Of a DNA stretch of 7,041 bases, positions 1-6,722 are shown in pieces (positions within the stretch are counted from its first letter, which is position 1; each line of letters starts with the position of its first letter). A program made the translations under genes and the position numbers. Source of the DNA: Betaproteobacteria bacterium. GTDB lineage: Bacteria > Pseudomonadota > Gammaproteobacteria > Burkholderiales > UBA9220. Where the stretch lies: assembly GCA_020061285.1 (NCBI GenBank), contig JAGUYQ010000142.1:1-7041 (forward strand), given 5' to 3'. The notes under the pieces were generated by a model, which saw nothing but the letters and a program-made list of their open reading frames with translations, was not told where the DNA came from and did not search any database.

Positions 1-33
1 CAAGACCGGCCGATGGGCCGACCCCGGACTCAC
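1..33 (-). CDS. rsmH: RsmH (MraW), 16S rRNA m4C1402 methyltransferase, N-terminal 11 codons only
   Basis: Only the start of this gene lies in the window; it runs off the left edge. Reading leftward from a GTG at 33-31 gives MSPGSAHRPVL. The HxPVL pattern is typical of the RsmH N-terminus, just before the Leu-Leu-Glu-Glu stretch of the family. The GTG overlaps the mraZ stop codon (GTGA), so the two genes are probably translationally coupled, as in the mraZ-rsmH order that opens most division and cell wall clusters. RsmH methylates N4 of C1402 in 16S rRNA using S-adenosylmethionine. The identification rests on 11 residues plus synteny. The start codon is inferred from the overlap and from the position of the HRPVL motif. 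Confidence 0.75.
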   Translation of the reverse strand, partial: MSPGSAHRPVL

Positions 34-476
34 AACGAGAAGCCTTCCAGTTCCGGCGGCAGGCCGCCGCTCTGGAACACCAAGGCCTCGTCGAGTTGCG
101 CATTCCATTTCTCTTCGTCCCACAGTTCGAACTTGCCACCCTGCCCGACCAGCACCACGTTTTTTTCCAGGCCGGCGAACTGGCGCAGGGGAGCGGAAAG
201 CAATATCCGCCCCGCGCCATCCATCTCGGTATCGCTGGCCATACCGACCAGCAATCGCTGCAAGGCGCGGGACTGGGGATTGAAACTGGACAGGCTGTTG
301 AGCTTCTTCTCGATCGGCTCCCAGTCGGGGAAGGGATAAATCAACAGGCATTTGCTGGGATCGGCGGTCACGATCAGACGGTTCTCGCTGCGGGATTGCA
401 GGGCGTCACGGTACTTGGCCGGCATCGCCAGCCTTCCCTTGCTATCCAGATTGAGATTCGCAACACCGCGAAACAT
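30..476 (-). CDS. mraZ: MraZ, transcriptional regulator of the division and cell wall cluster
   Basis: The protein is 148 aa, the normal MraZ length, and begins MFRGVANLNLDSKGRL. It shows the two AbrB-like (SpoVT-type) half-domains of the family. Each carries the DxxxR signature that forms the DNA-binding surface: DSKGR at residues 11-15 and DGAGR at 86-90. In characterised bacteria MraZ forms ring oligomers and binds repeated boxes in front of its own gene, repressing or otherwise tuning the mra/dcw operon. Here the boxes are present at 511-545, directly upstream of the gene, so autoregulation is very likely. The ATG at 476 has a purine-rich AGGGG a few bases upstream. The stop overlaps the rsmH start, placing both genes in one transcript. 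Nothing is truncated or unusual in the protein. Confidence 0.97.
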   Translation of the reverse strand: MFRGVANLNLDSKGRLAMPAKYRDALQSRSENRLIVTADPSKCLLIYPFPDWEPIEKKLNSLSSFNPQSRALQRLLVGMASDTEMDGAGRILLSAPLRQFAGLEKNVVLVGQGGKFELWDEEKWNAQLDEALVFQSGGLPPELEGFSL

Positions 477-510
477 GGCGCCCCTTTATCGTCCGACCCA
501 AGAGGGAATC

Positions 511-545
511 TCCACAATTCCCCACATTCCTCCACTATTTCCCAC
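511..545 (-). promoter_or_regulatory. MraZ operator: four boxes phased at 10 bp
   Basis: On the minus strand four pentamers occur at exact 10-bp steps: GTGGG (545-541), GTGGA (535-531), GTGGG (525-521) and GTGGA (515-511). This matches the known MraZ target, direct GTGG-type repeats spaced one helical turn apart. The first box touches the -10 hexamer and the rest cover the likely transcription start and early leader, as expected for a repressor site. That MraZ binds here is inferred from sequence. Confidence 0.88.
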
Positions 546-572
546 TATAAAAAAATTTCATACCCCGGTCAA
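544..572 (-). promoter_or_regulatory. Sigma-70 type promoter of mraZ (Pmra)
   Basis: On the minus strand a -35 hexamer TTGACC (572-567) and a -10 hexamer TATAGT (549-544) are separated by exactly 17 bp, with an A/T-rich end of the spacer next to the -10. The predicted start lies near 537, giving an mraZ leader of about 60 nt that contains the MraZ boxes. The hexamers are near consensus. The call is sequence-based only. Confidence 0.8.
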
Positions 573-784
573 GGGAAATTTCACTGTTTTGCTTTACAGG
601 ACAATGACTTAGGAGATGTTGCTAATGGAAATTTTTTATTATTAATAAAGAACAAGATACGAAATATTGTGCATGTAACTTGTTAAGACCGGCGCAATGA
701 AGGATTGCCGACTCGCGAAAAAATATGACGAAAGAATATCCAGGGAAGGGTCCGCCAAGGTAAGGGCAAGGGGCAAAACGAGAA
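573..784. other. Spacer between rnpB and the mraZ promoter, AT-rich, no gene seen
   Basis: This stretch separates the 3' end of rnpB from the mraZ promoter. It contains an AT-rich block around 628-665 that contrasts with the GC-rich surroundings. Short open frames cross it, but their sequences have no protein-like character and mostly extend into rnpB. I looked for an intrinsic terminator after rnpB. A run of six T on the minus strand (723-718) is present, but no convincing GC stem precedes it. How rnpB transcription ends, and whether it reads into mraZ, therefore cannot be told from sequence. Confidence 0.6.
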
Positions 785-1236
785 GGGGAAGCTGGCCGAT
801 AAGCCGGGTTCTGTCGTGGACAGTCATTCATCTTGGCGCACGGTTACCCGTGCGCTCGTGCGGCCTACCCGGAAGCAGCGCGAGCCACGCTATCGCTTCC
901 CTATTTGGCCTTGCTCCGGATGGGGTTTAGCCTGCCGGACCTGTTGCCAGGTCCGCGGTGAGCTCTTACCTGGCGGAGGCTTACGCCCCCACCCGCCCTC
1001 CTTGCGGAGTGCGCGCCTTTTAGCGCCGGCATAACCCGGCAAGCGGGTTAGCCTTTACTGAAAGGCGCTAGCGCGCCTTTTCAACCTTACCTGATCCCTT
1101 GCGGGCCATCGGCGGTATGTTTTCTGTGCCACTTTCCATCGCCTCGCGGCGTCCGGCTGTTAGCCGGCATCCTGCTCTACGGAGCCCGGACTTTCCTCCA
1201 CACGGTTGCCCGTGCAGCGACTGTCTGGCCAGCTTC
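785..1236 (-). ncRNA. rnpB: RNase P RNA (type A), enlarged
   Basis: This is the catalytic RNA of ribonuclease P, which cuts the 5' leader from pre-tRNAs. Read on the minus strand, P1 is a perfect 10-bp helix: GAAGCTGGCC at the 5' end pairs with GGCCAGCTTC at the 3' end. CR I (GAGGAAAGTCCGGGCTC, about 1197-1181) is intact. So is the late conserved block CATCCGGAGCAAGGCC near 920, and the 3' part ACGACAGAACCCGGCTTATCGG. P3 is a short hairpin with a GCAA tetraloop, P9 has a GCGA loop, and P12 is short with GCAA. The RNA is about 452 nt, against 377 in E. coli. The excess sits between the GGTTGAAAAGG segment and the conserved loop GGTAAGAG (about 965-1075), where E. coli has only a few nucleotides. 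The 5' end is set by P1 and by a -10 box 7 nt upstream; the 3' end is approximate. Confidence 0.97.
1011..1081 (-). repeat. 60-nt structured unit inside rnpB flanked by an 11-nt direct repeat
   Basis: The 11-mer GCGCGCCTTTT (plus strand) occurs at 1011-1021 and again at 1071-1081, exactly 60 nt apart. The segment between is highly self-complementary. An 8-bp perfect stem AAAGGCGC/GCGCCTTT with a 4-nt loop lies at 1061-1080. A 7-bp stem TAACCCG/CGGGTTA (1032-1038 with 1044-1050) is extended by GGC/GCC (1028-1030 with 1051-1053) past one bulged base. TAGCGCC at 1021-1027 can also pair with GGCGCTA at 1064-1070. Removing one repeat copy and the inner 49 nt leaves a continuous RNase P RNA. This is what a palindromic insertion with a target duplication, or a tandem duplication that later diverged, would leave. 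Which of these happened cannot be decided here. Confidence 0.7.
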
Positions 1237-1243
1237 GCCCTCC

Positions 1244-1272
1244 ATTGTACCCTTCCCGGGTATAAAGTTCCC
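1244..1272 (-). promoter_or_regulatory. Probable rnpB promoter
   Basis: On the minus strand TACAAT (1249-1244) lies 7 nt before the expected first base of RNase P RNA at 1236, an ideal -10 placement. Exactly 17 bp upstream the -35 position holds GGGAAC (1272-1267), which does not resemble TTGACA. The bases between the -10 and the start (GGAGGGC) are GC-rich, as in promoters of stable RNAs under stringent control; that link is inference. The weak -35 suggests an activator or an alternative sigma factor. Confidence 0.6.
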
Positions 1273-1286
1273 GTTTGGCAGGGAAC
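1267..1286. promoter_or_regulatory. Inverted repeat GTTCCC-N8-GGGAAC between divergent promoters
   Basis: GTTCCC (1267-1272) and GGGAAC (1281-1286) form a 6-bp dyad with an 8-bp spacer in the centre of the rnpB/362-aa gene divergent region. Each arm falls on the -35 position of one of the two outward promoters, 17 bp from its -10. This could be a regulator's operator or two ECF-like -35 elements facing outward. The function is inferred. Confidence 0.45.
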
Positions 1287-1309
1287 CGAGGAAATGCTAG
1301 CCTTATAAC
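1281..1309 (+). promoter_or_regulatory. Possible promoter of the 362-aa gene
   Basis: TATAAC at 1304-1309 is a good -10 candidate, 32 bp before the ATG at 1342. With a 17-bp spacer its -35 position is GGGAAC (1281-1286), the same hexamer found at the rnpB promoter. It is not a sigma-70 consensus -35. An alternative pairing of TTGGCA (1275-1280) with TAGCCT (1298-1303) also has 17-bp spacing but a poor -10. Confidence 0.35.
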
Positions 1310-1341
1310 TAAGTGTTTCTGTCAGGATTAAGAGGTTTCCC

Positions 1342-2430
1342 ATGACCGTCTCCACCGAATTACGCACTGCCGTGCAGCGCAATTGCCTCATCGCCGATGC
1401 GCGCCACGCCCGCAACTACACCATGTGCACGTATTTGCTCAAGATGCGCGAATATTATCGGTGGGAAAAGGGCTACGGCTTCGCAGACAGTCTGCCGAAG
1501 GAAGAACTCGGCGACTGGCTGTCGGAACGGGAACGGCTGTGGGAAACCGTCGAGGAGGAGCCGTTCTCGCCCCTCCCCGTCGCCGGAACGGAGTTTCTCC
1601 CTTTCGACAGCGACGCCATCAACCGCTCCCTCACCCCTCTCGGCTTGGTGTACAGCGGCGGCTACGGCGGCCATGCGGCACCCCATTTCTTTCTCGGGGA
1701 ATTGTTGCGCACCGAAGAACGGGACGGTTTCACGGTCCTGGTCTCCGGCGGCGAACAAGCGAGGGACCTCGCCGCCCCGCCCGCCATGAGCCAGGGCAAA
1801 ACCATTTACGTGCGCCGGGAGTCTCTGCGCCGCCTGTTGTGGGAGCGGATCGAGGAATGGCGCTGGCGTAGAACCGAAGGTCCGATGCAACGCGCCCTCG
1901 AGCACTATGGCTTTGAGCACGACCCCGAAACCGCCCTGGAAGCCATGACCGACAGCGAGTTGGAGGCCGCCATCTTGCACGAAGTGGGCGAGTGCCGCGC
2001 CGGCACCCTCTTGGGAGACGAATGGAACGACATGCTGCTGACCCTTTCCGCCTCCAAGGCGGAATTAATTGCCCGCGCCGTCCGCGACCATCTGGCCGAC
2101 AGCCTGCATGCCCTGCCGATCTTGCTGGAACGGGACAACATCCCGTCCCTGCACTTCTACTTTGGCAATTACCGCGGCATGCGGCGGGAGCTCTACCCCG
2201 AACTGCTAGGGGCCTACCAGCACTGGATAGATAGCGGAAATGCGATCCAGCTACGCGACACCATCACCACCGGGCGCGACCGCTGGCAGGCCACCGCCGA
2301 GAAGCTGCTGCAACTCTATCGCGAGCATGGCGCCGAAGCCGCCGCGCCGATTGTGGAACTGTTTACCCCAAAAGGCCCCGCGAAGGAGGTCCCGGAACAG
2401 TCCTGCCAGTGCACGGCAGCGCCGGGTTAG
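1342..2430 (+). CDS. Conserved-looking 362-aa protein of unknown function
   Basis: I cannot assign a function. The protein is soluble, with no signal peptide or membrane segment, mostly alpha-helical and rich in Arg, Glu and Trp. The N-terminal block, residues 16-50, contains [20 protein letters not shown] and looks like a strongly conserved family signature. It faintly recalls an uncharacterised bacterial family labelled Sfum_1244-like; I hold that loosely. Residues 105-125 are glycine- and histidine-rich ([12 protein letters not shown]), residues 212-217 read LHEVGE, and residues 271-290 ([20 protein letters not shown]) form another likely conserved block. The C-terminus ends in a CxC tail (Cys355, Cys357). 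AGAGG sits 6 nt before the ATG. The gene is divergent from rnpB and convergent with pyrC, overlapping the pyrC stop by 4 bp. Codon use is GC-rich and matches the neighbours. Coding status is very likely; the family name is not secure. Confidence 0.88.
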   Translation: MTVSTELRTAVQRNCLIADARHARNYTMCTYLLKMREYYRWEKGYGFADSLPKEELGDWLSERERLWETVEEEPFSPLPVAGTEFLPFDSDAINRSLTPLGLVYSGGYGGHAAPHFFLGELLRTEERDGFTVLVSGGEQARDLAAPPAMSQGKTIYVRRESLRRLLWERIEEWRWRRTEGPMQRALEHYGFEHDPETALEAMTDSELEAAILHEVGECRAGTLLGDEWNDMLLTLSASKAELIARAVRDHLADSLHALPILLERDNIPSLHFYFGNYRGMRRELYPELLGAYQHWIDSGNAIQLRDTITTGRDRWQATAEKLLQLYREHGAEAAAPIVELFTPKGPAKEVPEQSCQCTAAPG

Positions 2431-3464
2431 GGCACCAGCCGCCAGCCTATCTCTTCCCCCGCGCGCAAAGGGACCAGGGTTTCATTGGCGAAAGGCACTT
2501 CCGACGGCGGTTGCCATGCGCATTTCTCCAAGGTGATCGTTCCTTGATTGCGCGGCAAGCCGTAGAAATCGGGGCCGTGAAAGCTGGCGAAGGCTTCCAG
2601 CCTATCCAGGGCGCCAGCTTGCTCGAACACCTCGGCGTATAACTCGATGCCCGCGTGGGCGGTGTAGATGCCTGCGCAACCGCAGGCGCACTCCTTGGCG
2701 CCTCTGGCATGGGGCGCGCTGTCGGTGCCGAGAAAAAACTTGGCATTCCCCCCGGTAGCCGCCTCGATCAGGGCACGGCGGTGCTCCTCCCGCTTCAGCA
2801 CCGGCAGGCAGTAGTAGTGGGGCCGAATCCCGCCCTGGAAAAGGGCATTGCGGTTATACAACAAGTGATGGGCCGTGATGGTGGCCCCTACAAGGCCCGA
2901 GGATTCCTTGACGAAATCCACCCCGTCCCGGGTGGTGATGTGCTCCAGCACCACCTTCAAGCCCGGAAAATCCCGCACCACGGGCAACAGCACGCGGTCG
3001 ATGAAGACCTTCTCCCGGTCGAAGACATCCACCTCGCCGTCGGTCACTTCACCATGCACCAACAAAGGCAGCCCCTGTTTTTCCATCTCCGCCAACGTGT
3101 GGCGGCACTTGGCGATATCGGTGACACCGGAATCGGAGTTGGTGGTCGCGCCGGCGGGATAAAGCTTCACCCCATGCACAAAGCCGCTTTCCTTGGCCCG
3201 GACGATTTCCTCCGGCGGGGTATTGTCGGTCAGGTACAGGGTCATCAAGGGGAGAAAACCGCTCCCTTCCGGCAGGGCCGCCAGGATGCGCTGACGGTAG
3301 GCCGCAGCCGCCTCGACCGTGGTCACCGGCGGCCGCAAATTGGGCATAACGATGGCCCGGCCGAAGCGGCGCGCGGTATCGGGCAGCACGGCCGCCATGT
3401 GGGCGCCGTCGCGCAGGTGCAAATGCCAGTCATCGGGAAGCGCCAGAGTCAATCGGTCAGTCAC
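2427..3464 (-). CDS. pyrC: Dihydroorotase (class II, PyrC)
   Basis: PyrC catalyses the reversible ring closure of N-carbamoyl-L-aspartate to L-dihydroorotate, the third step of de novo UMP synthesis, in the cytosol. The protein has 345 aa, close to the 348 of E. coli, and all metal and catalytic residues are visible. They are HLH (His14, His16) with Arg18, Asn42, the carbamylated Lys100 in [13 protein letters not shown], His137 in VHGEV, His175 in LEHIT, and the catalytic Asp248 in GTDSAPH. Each is shifted by two positions from its E. coli counterpart. Translation begins at a GTG (3464-3462) with GAAAGG 6 nt upstream, and the reading [20 protein letters not shown] fits the family N-terminus. 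The gene follows a 63-aa gene by 51 nt and is probably co-transcribed with it. Its TAA overlaps the TAG of the converging 362-aa gene. Confidence 0.97.
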   Translation of the reverse strand: MTDRLTLALPDDWHLHLRDGAHMAAVLPDTARRFGRAIVMPNLRPPVTTVEAAAAYRQRILAALPEGSGFLPLMTLYLTDNTPPEEIVRAKESGFVHGVKLYPAGATTNSDSGVTDIAKCRHTLAEMEKQGLPLLVHGEVTDGEVDVFDREKVFIDRVLLPVVRDFPGLKVVLEHITTRDGVDFVKESSGLVGATITAHHLLYNRNALFQGGIRPHYYCLPVLKREEHRRALIEAATGGNAKFFLGTDSAPHARGAKECACGCAGIYTAHAGIELYAEVFEQAGALDRLEAFASFHGPDFYGLPRNQGTITLEKCAWQPPSEVPFANETLVPLRAGEEIGWRLVP

Positions 3465-3515
3465 GGTGGGCCTTTCTACGAGATTGCGCCATTTTAGCCA
3501 AGGGCCCGGCAGGAG

Positions 3516-3707
3516 TCACTTGCACTCCGCCTCCGATACCTTTGGCGCAAACGACAGGCAGATCCCGCCATCCGCTTGGCGCACCTCCAGTAGCGGCAAC
3601 TGGCGGCTTTTGAACTGCATGGCGCGACAGCCGTAGGGAAACCGCTCATCCCAGGTAACGTAATAGTGTTGGCACTGCAAACAACTCTGTCGTGGCTGAT
3701 TATCCAT
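3516..3707 (-). CDS. Small conserved-type CxxC protein of unknown function
   Basis: The protein is 63 aa and begins MDNQPRQSCLQCQHYYVTWD. The segment CxxCxHYYVTWDxRFPYGCRAM (from residue 9), followed by FKSRQLP, looks like a compact family seen in many beta- and gammaproteobacteria, sometimes mislabelled after a neighbouring enzyme. Cys9, Cys12, Cys27 and Cys50 could bind one zinc ion in a small ribbon fold; this is inferred from spacing. Cys62 lies near the end. No membrane segment or signal peptide is present. No good Shine-Dalgarno sequence precedes the ATG: TTTCTTT lies next to it, and GAGGCG is about 15 nt away. Translation may therefore depend on the upstream 163-aa gene, which ends 30 nt before. 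It sits upstream of pyrC on the same strand. The role is unknown. Confidence 0.82.
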   Translation of the reverse strand: MDNQPRQSCLQCQHYYVTWDERFPYGCRAMQFKSRQLPLLEVRQADGGICLSFAPKVSEAECK

Positions 3708-3737
3708 AAAGAAATTTTACCGCGCCTCGACCCGAGT

Positions 3738-4229
3738 TTACACGTCGCAATCAATTCGATGCCGCCCTTGAAGAGCATCCGTTTCGTACTCCGCCACTTC
3801 CCGAGCATGATCGGGCACAGCCGCCGTTTCCCCGGAGGGGGCGGTTCCAGAAGGATTCACCTCCACCAGGGCGGCCAATGTTTCCCACGCCATGCCCCCA
3901 TCTTGCAGCATCCCCAGCAAATCGTCCGCTTCCCGCACGTTGAGCATCACCGTACGTTTTCCCGACTCGATGAAAATATTGCAGCCATGGGGTTCAGCCT
4001 GATAGCGGCTACGCAAAATCGCCAGACGGTCTTCCGCCGCCAGAATGGCATTATGCAAACCCAAACGGCTCGACGGATGGCTGGAATGATCGACCCACCC
4101 CCCTCGCCCACCCTCTTCGCCCCCCACAGGAGGGTTGGAAATCCAGTATCTGACTATAATCCGCATGGCCGGCATCCCAATCTTGCCTTCAGTATAGAGC
4201 ACCGACCGCCCTTGAACTTTCACGCCCAC
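3738..4229 (-). CDS. Hypothetical protein, up to 163 aa
   Basis: I do not recognise this protein. The frame opens at a GTG (4229-4227) and ends with TAA at 3740-3738. Residues 57-125 look protein-like, with a helix-rich stretch LHNAILAAEDRLAILRSRY and then CNIFIESGKRTVMLNV and a short Glu/Asp-rich segment. A glycine-rich linker occupies residues 36-45. The true start is unsure. In-frame ATGs occur at codons 19 and 22 (4175 and 4166), and GAAGG precedes codon 19 by 10 nt. A -10-like TATACT (4196-4191) lies inside the first codons, which favours the later starts. The opposite strand is open for 191 codons, but that reading is rich in His, Arg and Pro and looks like a shadow. The gene precedes the 63-aa gene and pyrC on the same strand. 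Coding status is probable, not certain. Confidence 0.6.
   Translation of the reverse strand: MGVKVQGRSVLYTEGKIGMPAMRIIVRYWISNPPVGGEEGGRGGWVDHSSHPSSRLGLHNAILAAEDRLAILRSRYQAEPHGCNIFIESGKRTVMLNVREADDLLGMLQDGGMAWETLAALVEVNPSGTAPSGETAAVPDHAREVAEYETDALQGRHRIDCDV
4155..4160 (+). promoter_or_regulatory. Consensus -10 hexamer TATAAT on the plus strand
   Basis: A perfect TATAAT lies at 4155-4160. No clear -35 stands at 16-18 bp (GGTTGG at 17 bp). If used, it would start a transcript near 4167 with a folded leader of about 270 nt before the small gene at 4436. It would also be antisense to the start of the 163-aa gene. Support is weak. Confidence 0.25.
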
Positions 4230-4266
4230 GGTCTAGGATGACAACAGGGAGTCAATTTCTTCCTCT

Positions 4267-4293
4267 CCCCATCGCCTTCCGAAGGCAGTGGGG
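4267..4293. repeat. Imperfect inverted repeat (CCCCA / GCCTTC arms)
   Basis: GCCTTC (4274-4279) and GAAGGC (4281-4286) are separated by one base and flanked by CCCCA (4267-4271) and TGGGG (4289-4293). As RNA this folds to a stem interrupted by a 2x2 internal loop, with a 3-nt apical loop. It has no U-run, so it is not an evident terminator. It lies in the spacer before the small plus-strand gene. Confidence 0.5.
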
Positions 4294-4350
4294 CGGCAGA
4301 AAAACCGCTTCCTCCAATACCTCGCCAACTCGCGGGGAGGCCATGTGGGA

Positions 4351-4365
4351 TGCAGTTTAACTGCA
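4351..4365. promoter_or_regulatory. Operator-like palindrome TGCAGTT-T-AACTGCA
   Basis: Perfect 7-bp arms flank one central base at 4358. The site is further enclosed by CCATG (4341-4345) and CATGG (4369-4373). A near-perfect short dyad in a spacer between divergent genes suggests a site for a dimeric regulator, but no known consensus is matched. Confidence 0.4.
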
Positions 4366-4377
4366 AAGCATGGACGG

Positions 4378-4410
4378 GATGGGAGGGCCCATCACAGGTG
4401 AGCCCTCCCA
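4378..4410 (+). promoter_or_regulatory. Two mutually exclusive hairpins in the leader of the small gene
   Basis: TGGGAGGGC (4380-4388) pairs perfectly with GCCCTCCCA (4402-4410) around a 13-nt loop. The same 5' arm can instead fold locally as GATGGG-AGGG-CCCATC (4378-4393). The two folds share bases, so only one can form at a time. The structure ends 25 nt before the ATG at 4436. No U-run follows. A role in translation control is possible but unproven. Confidence 0.4.
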
Positions 4411-4435
4411 CCCGAAACTCTCGCCACCTCCACCG

Positions 4436-4627
4436 ATGAATAAGATTTTCCACGACGAAGAAAAACGGCAGAGTTTCGAAGCCCTTTTCCCCGACCCCCA
4501 TCATTACGCCAACCAGACAGCCTATAACAACGCCTGCCGTTCCCATTACCGCCGGTTCGGCATTCCCTTTGACATGAACGCCACCTATCGGGCTTATGCC
4601 CTATGGCTTGACGCTCGCCATTCTTAA
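4436..4627 (+). CDS. Small hypothetical protein, 63 aa
   Basis: I do not recognise this protein. The chosen ATG gives 63 aa starting MNKIFHDEEKRQSFEALFPD, rich in aromatic residues and His/Arg, with one Cys (34) and no membrane segment. The sequence looks like a single compact helical domain, and third codon positions are GC-rich like the neighbours. The frame also extends upstream to an ATG at 4370, but that part encodes a Gly/Pro-rich stretch and overlaps the leader hairpin, so I prefer 4436. No Shine-Dalgarno sequence precedes 4436. Instead CACCTCC (4425-4431), which resembles the anti-Shine-Dalgarno itself, stands there, so translation may be weak or controlled. A strong terminator begins 5 nt after the stop. 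The gene is alone on its strand and converges with rpoD-tRNA. Confidence 0.65.
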   Translation: MNKIFHDEEKRQSFEALFPDPHHYANQTAYNNACRSHYRRFGIPFDMNATYRAYALWLDARHS

Positions 4628-4632
4628 AACAC

Positions 4633-4665
4633 AAAGGGCTTGCCCTGTGGCAAGCCCTTTTGTTT
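4633..4665. terminator. Bidirectional intrinsic terminator
   Basis: AAAGGGCTTGCC (4633-4644) pairs perfectly with GGCAAGCCCTTT (4649-4660) around the 4-nt loop CTGT. In the plus direction TTTTGTTT follows and ends the small gene. In the minus direction TTTGTGTTTT follows and would end the dnaG-rpoD-tRNA transcript, starting only a few bases after the tRNA CCA. Confidence 0.92.
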
Positions 4666-4666
4666 A

Positions 4667-4743
<77 letters not shown>

Positions 4744-4753
4744 AGGGTACGGC

Positions 4754-6652
<1,899 letters not shown>

Positions 6653-6663
6653 GACCCTATTCC

Positions 6664-6704
6664 AAAAAACAGGCTAAAGTTTAGTAATTCTACCATGTTA
6701 GCCC
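6664..6704 (-). terminator. Hairpin with U-run between dnaG and rpoD (possible attenuator)
   Basis: On the minus strand GGGCTAA (6704-6698) can pair with TTAGCCT (6677-6671; six Watson-Crick pairs and one G-U), followed after one base by TTTTTT (6669-6664). The loop is about 20 nt and contains a small TAG/CTA inner pairing. The stem is short, so termination would be partial. It lies immediately before the rpoD ribosome binding region and could set the dnaG to rpoD ratio. A TAGAAT -10-like hexamer lies in the loop but has no good -35. Confidence 0.45.
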
Positions 6705-6722
6705 TATTGTTTATGACATCGG

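Noticed and set aside
642..831. Minus-strand open frames of 61-69 aa overlapping the 3' end of rnpB
   Set aside because: They read through the conserved 3' part of RNase P RNA and AT-rich spacer; no ribosome site and no protein-like pattern.
1068..1415. Minus-strand 115-aa frame covering the 5' half of rnpB
   Set aside because: It is the RNase P RNA plus its promoter read as protein; Arg/Gly-rich without domain character.
1360..1980. Minus-strand 206-aa frame opposite the 362-aa gene
   Set aside because: The plus-strand frame is longer, has a good ribosome site and looks like a real protein; the opposite frame is an expected shadow in GC-rich DNA.
2403..2419. CTGCC/GGCAG hairpin as a terminator for the 362-aa gene
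   Set aside because: Short stem and no U-run; it lies inside the coding sequence.
2655..3497. Plus-strand 280-aa frame opposite pyrC
   Set aside because: PyrC is unmistakable on the minus strand; the other reading is low-complexity His/Gly/Arg sequence.
3666..4241. Plus-strand 191-aa frame opposite the 163-aa gene
   Set aside because: Rich in His, Arg and Pro, no ribosome site, and it runs antisense over two minus-strand genes; the minus reading looks more protein-like, though this is a judgement.
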